Shown: piece after piece, positions 38,215-47,904 of the stretch | How the letters are laid out: each line of letters opens with the position of its first letter | Position numbering within the stretch: position 1 is the stretch's first letter | Assembly: GCA_910578465.1 (NCBI GenBank) | Contig: CAJTPW010000003.1 | Span: 39,129 to 103,128, forward strand | Origin: an uncultured Vampirovibrio sp. | GTDB lineage: Bacteria > Cyanobacteriota > Vampirovibrionia > Gastranaerophilales > Gastranaerophilaceae | Length of the DNA stretch: 64,000 bases | Reading direction: 5' to 3' | Notes under the pieces: model-generated | Databases searched by the model: none | The model's input: the letters and a program-made list of their open reading frames with translations, nothing else | Told to the model about the DNA's origin: nothing | Made by a program: the position numbers and the translations under genes

Positions 38215-38628
38215 CTATTTAATATTATTCAGGCTTGTTCTGATTTCTTCTTCGGTTAAAGCCCCTTCTGTCTTTTGGATGATTTTTCCGTCTTTGCTTA
38301 CAAAGATTAATGTTGGAACAACGGTTACCTTATATGTTTTAACGGCTTCGGAGCTTGCTTTTGAACCGTCTGAAACATTGATTTCTTCAAAGGTTACGGC
38401 ATCTTCGTAATCAGGGATTACATTAACCATAATTTTTGAAACTTTTTTACAATCTGAACACATTGGAGATGAAAACTTCATCATCTTTGCTTTTCCGTTT
38501 GTTGGAACCACCGTATGGCTTGCAATTTGCGCTTCTTCGGCATTTGTTTTGTTTGCACCCGTTTCAAGCCAGGCAAATACGCCAAGCGGTATAACAAATA
38601 TCAAAAGTACAATAATCCAATTTTTCAT
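38215..38628 (-). CDS. Membrane-anchored thioredoxin-like protein
   Basis: A 137-residue protein with an N-terminal signal or anchor (IIVLLIFVIPLGVFAWL) and a thioredoxin fold with active site C57-S-D-C60 (SSPMCSDCKK) and the cis-proline segment VTVVPTLIFVSKDGK. It should act outside the cytoplasm as a thiol reductase or oxidase, with the CcdA-like protein as electron donor. CSDC is an unusual dipeptide between the cysteines and leaves the redox direction open. Confidence 0.85.
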   Translation of the reverse strand: MKNWIIVLLIFVIPLGVFAWLETGANKTNAEEAQIASHTVVPTNGKAKMMKFSSPMCSDCKKVSKIMVNVIPDYEDAVTFEEINVSDGSKASSEAVKTYKVTVVPTLIFVSKDGKIIQKTEGALTEEEIRTSLNNIK

Positions 38629-38733
38629 ATACGTTTCCTCTTTTTAAATGACAAAAAAATTATATGTGTTTTTTAAAAATTTCATATTCCTCTTTAGGGG
38701 GTGTCCTTTTGCTTATTATTTTGCAGGGTATAT

Positions 38734-40272
38734 TTATACATTTCCATACCCTCGAAATTGCAGAGCCTGAGCAAGATGTGCTGTTTTTATTTCCTTTTCG
38801 TTATCTAAATCTGCTATTGTTCTTGAAATCTTTAAAATTCTGTCAAAACCTCTTGCCGAAAGGTTGAACGCTTTTGCCGCGTTTTTTAGCATTTCTTTTG
38901 TATCTGTTTTCAAAACACAATATTTCCTTATTAATTTCGGGGTGAGCTCAGAGTTTGTGAAAATCTTTTCTCCCTTTTTTCTTTCTTTCTCATATCTTTG
39001 AAGCTGTGTTTCTCTTGCTTTTGCCACCCTTTTTCTTACTTCAACGGAAGATTCCGCACTGCTTTCTTCTTCCAAAAGTTCGTCTTCATCAAGCCTTTGA
39101 ACATCAATATGGATGTCAATTCTATCCAGAAGCGGCCCCGAGAGCTTATTTCTGTATCTTGTTATTTGAAAATCGCTGCATTTGCAATCTGTTTTTTTAT
39201 CTCCCAAAAACCCGCAGGGACAAGGGTTCATTGCTCCTAAAAGTATAAAATTTGCGGGATATTTTATACTTGATTGTGCACGGGATATTGTCACTTCCCC
39301 GTCTTCCACGGGCTGCCTTAAAACTTCAAGCACGCTGCGCGGAAATTCGGGCATTTCATCCAGAAACAATACTCCTCTGTGCGCAAGGGTAATCTCACCG
39401 GGTTTCGGGTTTGAACCTCCGCCTATAATGCCTGCGGCAGAAGCACTGTGGTGCGGCGCTCTTATGGGCCTTTCGGAAATCAGCGGGTTATTTCTGTCTA
39501 AAAGTCCTGCAATTGAATAAATTTTTGTAATTTCAATGGCTTCTTCCTTGGTTAAGGGCGGAAGAATGGAAGGAAATGCCTTTGCAAGAAGGGTTTTGCC
39601 GCTCCCAGGGCTTCCTGCCATAAGAACGTTGTGTCCGCCTGCAGCTGCAATTTCAAGCGCTCGTTTTGCAAACTTTTGTCCTTTGATATATTTAAAATCT
39701 GTTCCGTACTCTTTATCAACGGTTATAAAATCGTCAATGTTCTGTTTTATTTGAGCAAGCGAAGTTCCGTCATTTAAGTGGCACACTACTTCATTCAGGT
39801 TTCTTGCGCCTAAAATTTCAATGTCTTCAGCAAAACTTGCCTCTTTTAAATTTTCATAAGGAATGATAACTTTTTTTACACCGAGTTTTTTTAGCCCGAA
39901 TACGATAGGAAGAACCCCGTGAACTGTTTTAATTGAGCCGTCAAGGGAAAGCTCGCCGATAAAAGCCGTATTTTTTGGCTCGTTTAAAATTACACCTTCT
40001 TTTGTTAAAATTCCTGCAGCCATGGCTAAATCATAAGCCGCCCCTTCTTTTTTAAGGTCTGCGGGGGCGAGGTTAATTACAACCTTTGTCTGCGGAAAAG
40101 AATAGCCCGAGTTTTTGATTGCAAGTTTGAGCCTTTCTTTGGCTTCTGAAATTGCAGCGTCGCCAAGGCCTATGATTGAAATCTGAGGCAGAGAGTTTGC
40201 AATGTCAACTTCAACCTCGATTTTAAAAACATCAAGCCCGATTGTTGCAGCGCTTAAGATTTTTACTACCAA
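38734..40272 (-). CDS. comM: Mg-chelatase-like ATPase ComM/YifB
   Basis: AAA+ helicase that, in naturally competent bacteria, drives branch migration during integration of transforming DNA; widely present elsewhere. The 512 residues show the N-terminal Lon-protease-like domain (VEVDIANSLPQISIIGLGDAAISEAKERL), Walker A GSPGSGKTLLAKAFPSILPPL near residue 215, GVLFLDEMPEFPRSVLEVLRQP, the four-cysteine zinc segment CPCGFLGDKKTDCKC and the sensor helices. It follows a membrane-anchored gene by one base. Confidence 0.94.
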   Translation of the reverse strand: MVVKILSAATIGLDVFKIEVEVDIANSLPQISIIGLGDAAISEAKERLKLAIKNSGYSFPQTKVVINLAPADLKKEGAAYDLAMAAGILTKEGVILNEPKNTAFIGELSLDGSIKTVHGVLPIVFGLKKLGVKKVIIPYENLKEASFAEDIEILGARNLNEVVCHLNDGTSLAQIKQNIDDFITVDKEYGTDFKYIKGQKFAKRALEIAAAGGHNVLMAGSPGSGKTLLAKAFPSILPPLTKEEAIEITKIYSIAGLLDRNNPLISERPIRAPHHSASAAGIIGGGSNPKPGEITLAHRGVLFLDEMPEFPRSVLEVLRQPVEDGEVTISRAQSSIKYPANFILLGAMNPCPCGFLGDKKTDCKCSDFQITRYRNKLSGPLLDRIDIHIDVQRLDEDELLEEESSAESSVEVRKRVAKARETQLQRYEKERKKGEKIFTNSELTPKLIRKYCVLKTDTKEMLKNAAKAFNLSARGFDRILKISRTIADLDNEKEIKTAHLAQALQFRGYGNV

Positions 40273-40273
40273 A

Positions 40274-40945
40274 CTAATTAATTCCTATAAAGCTTATTGA
40301 TTTAATTAAATTTATTGTCGCATCCTGTGAATAATTGCCTGAAAGCCTTGAAGAAAGCACAATTTTGGTTGATGTGTCTTCCTTATTTTGCTTTATTGCT
40401 TTATTTATCTTTGTTACAATACCGTCATCAGCGTTTTTGGTATTGTATGCGGCAATTGTTCCTGCAACTTTTACAAAAGGAATTCCTTTAATTCCTGCTT
40501 TAAAATTTACATAGGGGACAATTTTTCCTTTTGCAAGCACGGTGCCTCTTTGAGTGATTTCAATATCCTTCAGGCCGATTGGAGAATTTTTAACGGTATC
40601 CATAAGCTGATAAAGCTTAAGGTCGATTTTTGTGCTGTAAAAATCTGCCTGATTTATTGTTGTTGTGTCTCCGAGGTCTATGAGGCTTATTCTTTGGCCC
40701 GAAGGAGTGTGGATTGCGGTAATTTTTCTGTATTTTCCGATTGTAACGGATCTTCTGAATTTATAATCCATACTTACGTATGCTAAATTTCCATAGTCCT
40801 TTTCTTCCTGAACAAGCTCTTCTCTTGGCGGGTTTGTATAGGAGTCAAACTGTTCTTTTATGGCCTGGGGTCCGTTAAAGAAAAAGAAAGCGTAAATTAC
40901 AAGGATTACAATGATTAAACGAAAAATACCCTTCAGGCAGCCCAT
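40274..40945 (-). CDS. Membrane-anchored hypothetical protein upstream of comM
   Basis: A 223-residue protein with an N-terminal membrane anchor (LIIVILVIYAFFFF, about residues 10-24) and a beta-rich extracytoplasmic part with no recognised domain. Tight spacing to comM (one base between genes) argues for co-expression, perhaps reflecting a competence or envelope connection. The start ATG is preceded by AGGAGG. Confidence 0.7.
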   Translation of the reverse strand: MGCLKGIFRLIIVILVIYAFFFFNGPQAIKEQFDSYTNPPREELVQEEKDYGNLAYVSMDYKFRRSVTIGKYRKITAIHTPSGQRISLIDLGDTTTINQADFYSTKIDLKLYQLMDTVKNSPIGLKDIEITQRGTVLAKGKIVPYVNFKAGIKGIPFVKVAGTIAAYNTKNADDGIVTKINKAIKQNKEDTSTKIVLSSRLSGNYSQDATINLIKSISFIGIN

Positions 40946-41009
40946 AAATTCCTCCTAAAAATTGTTAAATTTTTGCCAAGTAAGACATATTTATTTTATT
41001 ATAAAAGAT

Positions 41010-43457
41010 ATGGAATATCAAAGTTTTATCAAATCCGCTGAAGTTGATATTACTAAAGCCTCCAAAAGTTTGAAACAATATTTAACAATAAAAAGGCAAA
41101 ATCCTGATTCCATAATATTTTTCAGGCTTGGAGATTTTTATGAAACTTATTTTGAGGATGCGGAAGTATTGTCAAAAGTTTGCGGTGTTTTATTAACAAA
41201 AAGAAAATTTACGGAACTTGGAAATGTACTGATGGCGGGTGTTCCGCATACAAGCGCAGATATTTATATTGGAAAACTCACAAATGATAAATATAAAGTT
41301 TCAATCGTAGAGCAGGTTCAAAAAAAGGAAGATGTAAAAAAAGGCGATATTATTAAAAGAGAGGTCATAAGAACCTATTCACCCGGGACTCTTATTGATG
41401 AAAGTTTTTTAAATTCAAAAGAGAATAATTTTTTGGCTTCTGTCTTAAAAGACCCGAAAGGCAACAATAAATATGGTTTTAGCTACGCGGACATTTCAAC
41501 GGGAGAATTTTTTATAACAGAAGGTAATCTTGATGAAATTCTTTGCGAGCTTTCAAAAATAAATCCGAGCGAACTTTTGTTGAAGCTAAAGCCGCGCGAA
41601 ATTGAGCCTTTTCGCCCCGTGCCTGAAAAAGAAGCAGATATAGATGAAGCTGTTTCAAAAAAATACCCTAACACCATTGTGTCAAAAGAGTTTTACTCCC
41701 TTGAATTTAAAGATGACAGTCTTTTGGAATATGAGCTCGGGTTAAAATGTGCAAATTCCATTATAAATTATGTAAAAGAAACTCAAAAAAGCTTTATGCC
41801 AAAGCTTGATATCATAAGAAAATACGGCATTTCAAGCCATTTAATCATGAATGAGAGGACAAGGGAAAATCTTGAATTAAACAGGAATTCGCACGATAAG
41901 AAAAAATACGGATCTGTTTTTTGGGCTTTGGACAGGTGTAAAACTTCAATGGGCAAGAGACTTTTGGCCTCTTTTTTGAATGAACCTTTATACAATATTG
42001 ATGAAATTGAAAAAAGGCTGGATGGCGTGGAGGAGCTTATTTCAGACAGAAAAAGTGCTGAAAAACTTGCTGAATTATTGGAAGATTTAGCGGATATTTC
42101 AAGGCTTTCATCCAAATTATCCAACGGAACAATAAGCCCCAAGGAACTTTTAGCCATAAAAAGCAGTTTAAAAATAACGGAAAAATTCAACAAGCTTTCA
42201 GATTCTTTTAAAAGCCCGATTTTGAAAAATGCTCCGGAAACCGAGGTTTTGGAAGGGTATAGAGAAATCATAGAAAGGACAATAGCGGATGAACCCTCGA
42301 ACAATATAAGGGTCGGCGGGATAATTAAAGATGGCGCAAACGGAGCTCTGGACGTTTTAAGGGCGGAAATTGCGGTTGTTGAAAATGAAATTTTGGAATA
42401 TGAAAATGAACTTATTTTACAAACGGGTGTGAAAAATTTAAAGATAAATTATGCTAAAAACACAGGTTATACCGCAGATATCCCGATTTTAAGCTCAAAA
42501 GCTTTTAGAGACAATGTTTCAGACTGTATAATGAGGCAGAAAACCGCGTCTTTTGAGAAATTCACCACTTCTAAGCTTTCAAATTTTGAAGAGAAAATTT
42601 TATCTTTGAAATTAAAATCTTACGAGCTTGAATTTGATACTTATTCAAAGCTTCGCGAGTATTCAAAGGAACTTACAGAGCCCTTGAGGGAGTTTTCGGC
42701 GGATGTTGCACTTAAAGATGTGCTTCTCTCCTTTGCAAATGTGGCGTCTGATGGTGCTTATACACGGCCGAAATTCACAAATTGCAATGAATTAAATATT
42801 AAAAACGGTGTACATCCTGTGTTGACGGCGCTTTTATCAAAACAAAACGTTGCAATTGACGCTCTCAGTGCGGAGTTTCGCCTTGATAACAAAATAAAAA
42901 TTTTAACCGGTGCAAATATGATTGGCAAAAGCACCTATTTGCGCCAGCTTGCAGCGATTACCATAATGGCGCAGGCGGGCTCATTTGTCCCTTGTGAAGA
43001 CTATAAGGGCGCTTTGACCGATAAGATATACGCAAGGATGGGGAGTTTTGATGATATGTTACAAAATAACTCGGCCTTTATGTGTGAAATGCTTGATGTG
43101 GCGGAGATATTAAGGAATTCAACGTCAAAAAGCCTTATATTGCTTGATGAAACAGGGGTGAGTACCTCGTATAAAGACGGTATATCAATATCTTACGGGA
43201 TAATTAAATACATCTCGGAAAAAATTGGGGCTAAAACCGTTCTTGCGACGCATTTTCAGGAGTTGGGCATTTTGGAGAAAGAGGCCAAAAATATCAAAAA
43301 TTACAGACTCGTTATGGATAGTGAAAATGAAAATCCGAAAAGGCGCCTTGAATTGGGAGTTTGCACGGAGAGTCTCGGGTTTGACGCTGCAAAAAAGGCA
43401 TTCTTGCCGCCCTTAGTATTGACACGTGCACAAGAATTCAGGCAAAAATTTGAGTAA
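41010..43457 (+). CDS. mutS: DNA mismatch repair protein MutS (diverged MutS1)
   Basis: Mismatch-binding ATPase, 815 residues from the ATG at 41010 (an upstream in-frame start at 40962 gives 16 more). Domain I keeps the Phe-X-Glu reading motif (GDFYETYFEDAEVLSK). The ATPase has GANMIGKSTYLRQ where most MutS have GPNMGGKSTYMRQ, and LDETGVSTSYKDG where most have MDEIGRGTSTYDG; VLATHFQEL keeps the histidine. Key lysine, Asp-Glu and His are present, so it is probably active but clearly diverged. No mutL is visible here. Confidence 0.88.
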   Translation: MEYQSFIKSAEVDITKASKSLKQYLTIKRQNPDSIIFFRLGDFYETYFEDAEVLSKVCGVLLTKRKFTELGNVLMAGVPHTSADIYIGKLTNDKYKVSIVEQVQKKEDVKKGDIIKREVIRTYSPGTLIDESFLNSKENNFLASVLKDPKGNNKYGFSYADISTGEFFITEGNLDEILCELSKINPSELLLKLKPREIEPFRPVPEKEADIDEAVSKKYPNTIVSKEFYSLEFKDDSLLEYELGLKCANSIINYVKETQKSFMPKLDIIRKYGISSHLIMNERTRENLELNRNSHDKKKYGSVFWALDRCKTSMGKRLLASFLNEPLYNIDEIEKRLDGVEELISDRKSAEKLAELLEDLADISRLSSKLSNGTISPKELLAIKSSLKITEKFNKLSDSFKSPILKNAPETEVLEGYREIIERTIADEPSNNIRVGGIIKDGANGALDVLRAEIAVVENEILEYENELILQTGVKNLKINYAKNTGYTADIPILSSKAFRDNVSDCIMRQKTASFEKFTTSKLSNFEEKILSLKLKSYELEFDTYSKLREYSKELTEPLREFSADVALKDVLLSFANVASDGAYTRPKFTNCNELNIKNGVHPVLTALLSKQNVAIDALSAEFRLDNKIKILTGANMIGKSTYLRQLAAITIMAQAGSFVPCEDYKGALTDKIYARMGSFDDMLQNNSAFMCEMLDVAEILRNSTSKSLILLDETGVSTSYKDGISISYGIIKYISEKIGAKTVLATHFQELGILEKEAKNIKNYRLVMDSENENPKRRLELGVCTESLGFDAAKKAFLPPLVLTRAQEFRQKFE

Positions 43458-43589
43458 AACGGGTAATGCGCCGTATCGGTTTATTAGCGCAAATGTTGAA
43501 TGGTGAACAAATAAATTTCATAATGTTTTTTGAAAAGTTCATTTTTTTGTAGGATACCCTTAGAATAAAAAAAGTTTATTATTCACAAT

Positions 43590-43712
43590 ATGGAAAAGAG
43601 AAGTCTTATTTTTAATATTTGGTATAACATTCACCCTGTGGCCCACTTTTGGCTTATTATAAGCACATTTGGCATGCTTTGCATGTGGGGCGCTATGAAT
43701 TTGGTGGGCTAA
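43590..43712 (+). CDS. Possible 40-residue membrane peptide
   Basis: Encodes MEKRSLIFNIWYNIHPVAHF followed by a hydrophobic stretch (WLIISTFGMLCMWGAMNLVG), one predicted membrane helix. There is no good ribosome site, which lowers confidence. Position between mutS and a promoter gives no functional hint. Confidence 0.4.
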   Translation: MEKRSLIFNIWYNIHPVAHFWLIISTFGMLCMWGAMNLVG

Positions 43713-43818
43713 TTTGCCGTTTATTATTCGGGGAGTTCGGGTTTAATCCGTAAACGGCCTGTCGAAACCTGTTTAGAGGTGCTGTTGTGCTTTTATATAC
43801 TTTTTATTTAAAGAAGTA

Positions 43819-43847
43819 TTGACAAGTATTTTTTGTTGTGATATAGT
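43819..43847 (+). promoter_or_regulatory. Strong promoter of the gene at 43978
   Basis: Perfect TTGACA (43819-43824), 17-base spacer, TATAGT (43842-43847). It predicts a leader of about 125 bases. Confidence 0.75.
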
Positions 43848-43905
43848 ATTAAAAATTTGAGAAAAAGTTCAAAAACTAGGTTAGATAGTTAATAGAACCT
43901 CAAAA

Positions 43906-43952
43906 CATACTAATTTCTCATTATATAATTTTTTTTGAGCAAAATTAGTATG
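43906..43952 (+). promoter_or_regulatory. Long hairpin in the 5' leader
   Basis: CATACTAATTTCTCA (43906-43920) pairs with TGAG-C-AAAATTAGTATG (43936-43952), 15 pairs with one or two bulged bases and an AU-rich loop. It ends 25 bases before the ATG and is not followed by a T run, so it is more likely an mRNA stability or translation element than a terminator. Confidence 0.6.
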
Positions 43953-43977
43953 GCTTAGTTGTGTTATAGGATAAAAG

Positions 43978-44631
43978 ATGAGAACAAGCGCGATAAGCAA
44001 TAATGAAAATAGAAGTTTTGGTGTGCCAAAAGCAGGTGCGGTTGGCGCAGCGCTTGGTTGTGCGGCTACTTATGCCTTTCCTTTGACAACAAAAGAATAT
44101 AAGAATTATTTTACGGATGCCGTTAAAAGCAATATAAACAGCAAGGCAATCAAGGCAAGAAGAGCCGAAATTGCGGCTATAACAGAAAGCCTTAAGGGTG
44201 AAAACGTTAAGCCTCTTGTAAAAGATATATTTGAAAAAAGCATTGAAGTGCTTGAAGTTGACCCGAAACAGGCAATTGCCAATCTGGCCGAAAATAACGA
44301 TCTGGATTCTTCAATTAAAGGTACTCTGGGCGAATTGTTCGGTCAGGTGCAGCGTTCGGGGAATGCCACAAAGCTTTTGGAAAATGCTAAAATGAGCTGG
44401 GCTGCAAAAACAGGAAGCAGGTCTGCATTGTTTAATGCAACTTTAGGAATGTTTATTATGATGAGCGTTGCGATTTTAAAAGAAACATTTGATGCTTTCT
44501 TCCCGAAAAAGCCCGAGGAACCTAAAGTTAAGACTACAGAAGATGAAGTTATCGACTATATTATTAATGCAGCCGAAGGTCCTGCCGAACTTTATATTTT
44601 AGAACGCGGTTTTGCAAAAAACAAAAGATAA
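43978..44631 (+). CDS. Hypothetical protein with two hydrophobic segments
   Basis: A 217-residue protein of no family I recognise. Its N-terminus (NNENRSFGVPKAGAVGAALGCAATYAF) has a glycine/alanine-rich hydrophobic segment at about 16-33, a helical charged middle, and a second hydrophobic segment at about 155-172 (LFNATLGMFIMMSVAILKE) followed by a proline/lysine linker. The short SFGxxK motif near the start resembles starts of other proteins in this lineage. A strong promoter and leader hairpin indicate good expression. Confidence 0.7.
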   Translation: MRTSAISNNENRSFGVPKAGAVGAALGCAATYAFPLTTKEYKNYFTDAVKSNINSKAIKARRAEIAAITESLKGENVKPLVKDIFEKSIEVLEVDPKQAIANLAENNDLDSSIKGTLGELFGQVQRSGNATKLLENAKMSWAAKTGSRSALFNATLGMFIMMSVAILKETFDAFFPKKPEEPKVKTTEDEVIDYIINAAEGPAELYILERGFAKNKR

Positions 44632-44676
44632 TCTTATTTGATATCAAATGGTTGAAAAGCAGCTATAAAAGCAAAA

Positions 44677-45387
44677 TCAGAGCTTTTTTGCTGCCTTATC
44701 AAGTTTCATTTTTTTGTGAATATCTTTTATCACCTTTGATGCTGTTTCATAATTTTCTTCGTTACAAAATGCCATCATTTTGTTCTCGCCGTCGTTTGTA
44801 TAGCTGCCGTCGGCGTTTTTAAGGGCCTTTGAAACGTTCGATAAATTAGCACCTTCCGTATCTTTGCTTAAAACATCAGCTAAAACAGTTGATGCTGCTT
44901 CTTCTGTAACATCAATCATACCGTCGTTATTAACATCGAACGCTTTTGCGCTTAATTTTGCATTTGTTATATCACCGAGTGCGGCATTTAAATCTTTATC
45001 TGCTTCTTCAATGGTCATGGATTTTTTGCCCATAACTTCGCTTGTAAAGCCTAAAAGTGCTCCTGTATCTATGCTGTGGCCCTTGAAAAGTTTTGCAAAA
45101 AAGCCTGATATTGCACCTTTTTTGGGTGCATATTGAAGAAGGAAATTAATCGGAGGCATTTTATCTTCTCTGCATTTTGTCATAACCTCATTGTACATAT
45201 CTTCAACCGAGCTGCTTTTTGTAAAAACATCGGGATTTAGAGGTTTGCTTTTAATTTCAAAATCTTTAATGTAGCCCAAATGATTTATGGCGGCGTTTTT
45301 TCCGTAGTTTTCGCCTTTCTTAACGCTGCCGTATTGGCCCGTTGCACCGTTTATAAAAGCTTTTGTGCCTGTTACATCATAGCTCAT
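44677..45387 (-). CDS. Hypothetical protein with an EF-hand-like calcium site
   Basis: A 236-residue protein without signal peptide or membrane segment. Residues of about 148-160 read DVNNDGMIDVTEE, a canonical EF-hand or dockerin-type loop (D-x-N-x-D-G-x-I-D-x-x-E). Upstream is a lysine-rich N-terminus and FFAKLFKGHSIDTGALLGF. No enzymatic motif. The ribosome site AAGGAAGG is strong. Calcium binding is inferred from the single loop. Confidence 0.7.
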   Translation of the reverse strand: MSYDVTGTKAFINGATGQYGSVKKGENYGKNAAINHLGYIKDFEIKSKPLNPDVFTKSSSVEDMYNEVMTKCREDKMPPINFLLQYAPKKGAISGFFAKLFKGHSIDTGALLGFTSEVMGKKSMTIEEADKDLNAALGDITNAKLSAKAFDVNNDGMIDVTEEAASTVLADVLSKDTEGANLSNVSKALKNADGSYTNDGENKMMAFCNEENYETASKVIKDIHKKMKLDKAAKKL

Positions 45388-45463
45388 AAATATGCCTTCC
45401 TTTTTCCTTTATATATATTAAAACACCGGCAAGATAAAAATTGCCTGTTTAAAATTTCAAGGA

Positions 45464-46522
45464 TTAATTCAGGTGCATTAATTTTATAATGTCTTTAATA
45501 TCGGTGCTTGTTTTTTGAACCTGTGAAACAGCATTTTTAATAGCGCAATCAGGGTCTTTCAGACCATTGCCCGTTAAAATGCAGACAATTCTTGATTTTG
45601 GTTTAATCGTATCTTTTAATTTTATAAGTCCCGCAACACTTGCAGCACTTGCAGGCTCACAGAATACCCCTTCAAGCTGCGCCAAAAGCTTATAGGCTTC
45701 AATAATTTTATCATCATTTACCATATCAATTGTGCCGTTTGATTCATCCCTTGCGGCCTCTGCCTGTTTCCAGCTTGCAGGGTTACCGATTCTTATGGCT
45801 GTTGCAATGGTTTCGGGGTGCAAAATCCTTTCACCCTTAACAATTGCAGCGCTTCCTTCTGCCTGAATGCCCATCATTTTAGGCAAATGAGACGATTTTT
45901 TAAGATTATAAAATTCCTTATACCCCTTCCAGTAAGCAGTGATATTTCCTGCGTTTCCAACGGGGATAAAGTGGTAATCGGGTGCATCTTCAAGTGCTTC
46001 AATGATTTCGAATGCACCTGTTTTTTGTCCTTCAATCCTGTAAGGATTTACTGAGTTTACAAGTGTTATAGGGTAATTTGCGGAAATCTCGCGGACAGCT
46101 TCAAGCGCTTCATCAAAATTGCCGTTAATTGCAATAACTTCAGCGCCGTACATCATAGCCTGCGAAAGCTTCCCAAGTGCAATATAACCGTCAGGGATTA
46201 AAACATAACATTTGAGCCCTGCCTTTGCGCCGTATGCAGCCGCAGCAGCTGAAGTATTTCCCGTTGAAGCACAAATTATTGCCTTTGAACCTTCTTCTTT
46301 GGCTTTTGATACGGCCATTGTCATACCACGGTCTTTGAAACTTCCTGTCGGGTTTGAACCTTCATATTTTAAATAAATTTCACAGTCTAAACCCAGATGT
46401 TTTGCAAGGTTATCCGCCTTAATTAAAGGTGTATTACCTTCAGATAGCGTCACAAAAGGAGTTTTATCCGTAACAGGAAGGTATTCTTTATATTTATCTA
46501 TTAAACCGTTGTATCTTGCCAT
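45464..46522 (-). CDS. thrC: Threonine synthase
   Basis: PLP enzyme converting O-phosphohomoserine to threonine. The 352 residues show [13 protein letters not shown] (28-40), the PLP lysine K63 in [25 protein letters not shown], and the phosphate-binding [12 protein letters not shown]. The short form matches bacterial class I-like enzymes of Bacillus and cyanobacteria. It follows hom by two bases in a two-gene operon for homoserine to threonine. Confidence 0.95.
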   Translation of the reverse strand: MARYNGLIDKYKEYLPVTDKTPFVTLSEGNTPLIKADNLAKHLGLDCEIYLKYEGSNPTGSFKDRGMTMAVSKAKEEGSKAIICASTGNTSAAAAAYGAKAGLKCYVLIPDGYIALGKLSQAMMYGAEVIAINGNFDEALEAVREISANYPITLVNSVNPYRIEGQKTGAFEIIEALEDAPDYHFIPVGNAGNITAYWKGYKEFYNLKKSSHLPKMMGIQAEGSAAIVKGERILHPETIATAIRIGNPASWKQAEAARDESNGTIDMVNDDKIIEAYKLLAQLEGVFCEPASAASVAGLIKLKDTIKPKSRIVCILTGNGLKDPDCAIKNAVSQVQKTSTDIKDIIKLMHLN

Positions 46523-46524
46523 AT

Positions 46525-47784
46525 CTACATTACCCTTATTAAATTATTAATTTCAATATTTTGTGCGTTCAATTCCTTAATTGCATTTTGAATGTCAAAT
46601 TCGTTTGCAACTTCGGTTATAACAATAACCTGTGCCGTGTTATCCTCTTTGATTCCTTTTTGAAGAATGCTTGATAAATTTATGTTATTATTTCCGCAAG
46701 CCGTTCCTATGATGCCGATTGTGCCCTTTGAGTTCGGTGCTTTGATTGAAATATAGTATTTATTTTTCGTATGTTTAATATCAATCTGTTTAGCTTTTTC
46801 CTTGTGCGGACATCTGTGAAGCGGAAGCACCGTATCCGTATGGTTAAATTCGCCCGCAATTTGAAGAATATCCCCTACAACGGAGCTTGCGGTCGGAAAT
46901 TCGCCTGCGCCCGGACCTGTAAACATAACCTTATCAACAGGGAATCCTTCCAAAAGAACGGCATTCATCGCATTATTTATGCCTGAAATCATATTTGACA
47001 CGGGCACAAGCATAGGGTGAACTCTTATATCGAGTTCATCATTTTCGGTTTTTTGCGCAAGACCGATAAGTTTTATTTTGTACCCGAGCTCGTTTGCAAA
47101 TTTAATATCATCTGCTGAAATCTTTGTAATTCCTTCACGATAGATTTGATTAACGTCAATTCTTTTGTGGAATGTGATGTTTGCAAGGGTTGCAATTTTA
47201 TACATTGCATCATATCCTTCAACATCTCCCGTGGGGTCAGCTTCTGCATAGCCAAGGGCTTGAGCGTCTTTTAAGCATTCAGTGTATGAGATATTTTTCT
47301 CTTCCATTTTGGTTAAAATGTAGTTTGTGGTGCCGTTTAAAATTCCTGCAACCTTAGAGAAAATATTCCCCCTTAATGTGGTTTTAATCGGTCCTATGAT
47401 TGGAATTCCGCCTGCAACAGCCGCTTCATATAAAACGGAGACATTATTTTCGTTTGCAAGGTCAAAAATTTGAGCGCCGAATTTTGCCAGAAGCTCTTTA
47501 TTTGCGGTAACTATATGTTTTTTATTTTTAATTGCGGTTGTGATAAGTTCAAGTGCGGGGTTACATCCGCCTGCAACCTCAACCACAACGTCAATTTCAG
47601 GGTCATTAACTATTTTAAAAGGGTCATCGGTTAAGTTTTGAACTTCAACATCTCTTTTTTTGTTCAAATTTCTTACTGCAGCAGCTTTAATTTCAACATT
47701 TTCAAAATTTTTTAAGGTTTTCACAACCCCCGAGCCTACTGTACCAAGCCCTATAATACCGATTTTTAAAATATTCTTTTCCAT
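46525..47784 (-). CDS. hom: Homoserine dehydrogenase
   Basis: NAD(P)H-dependent reduction of aspartate semialdehyde to homoserine, the branch point to threonine and methionine. The start is the ATG at 47784 ([22 protein letters not shown], the Rossmann loop); an upstream start at 47799 is possible. Catalytic domain motifs [12 protein letters not shown] and [15 protein letters not shown] are present, and a C-terminal ACT domain (about 345-419, [20 protein letters not shown]) suggests feedback control by threonine. Operon with thrC. Confidence 0.95.
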   Translation of the reverse strand: MEKNILKIGIIGLGTVGSGVVKTLKNFENVEIKAAAVRNLNKKRDVEVQNLTDDPFKIVNDPEIDVVVEVAGGCNPALELITTAIKNKKHIVTANKELLAKFGAQIFDLANENNVSVLYEAAVAGGIPIIGPIKTTLRGNIFSKVAGILNGTTNYILTKMEEKNISYTECLKDAQALGYAEADPTGDVEGYDAMYKIATLANITFHKRIDVNQIYREGITKISADDIKFANELGYKIKLIGLAQKTENDELDIRVHPMLVPVSNMISGINNAMNAVLLEGFPVDKVMFTGPGAGEFPTASSVVGDILQIAGEFNHTDTVLPLHRCPHKEKAKQIDIKHTKNKYYISIKAPNSKGTIGIIGTACGNNNINLSSILQKGIKEDNTAQVIVITEVANEFDIQNAIKELNAQNIEINNLIRVM

Positions 47785-47904
47785 ATAGGAATTATACAAT
47801 AAAAATTTTTTTCGCCATAAAAATCGTTTTAAAATAATAATTTTGATGTATGATTTTTATATAAAAATATTTTTTAAAGGAAATTTTAAAGGAATTTTGA
47901 CAGG

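Larger units (their letters stand above)
43458..43977. other. 520-base gap between mutS and the gene at 43978
   Basis: Holds a possible 40-residue ORF (43590-43712), an inverted repeat GCCGTTTA (43716-43723)/TAAACGGC (43751-43758) with a 27-base loop, a strong promoter (43819-43847) and a long leader hairpin (43906-43952). No RNA gene recognised. Confidence 0.6.
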
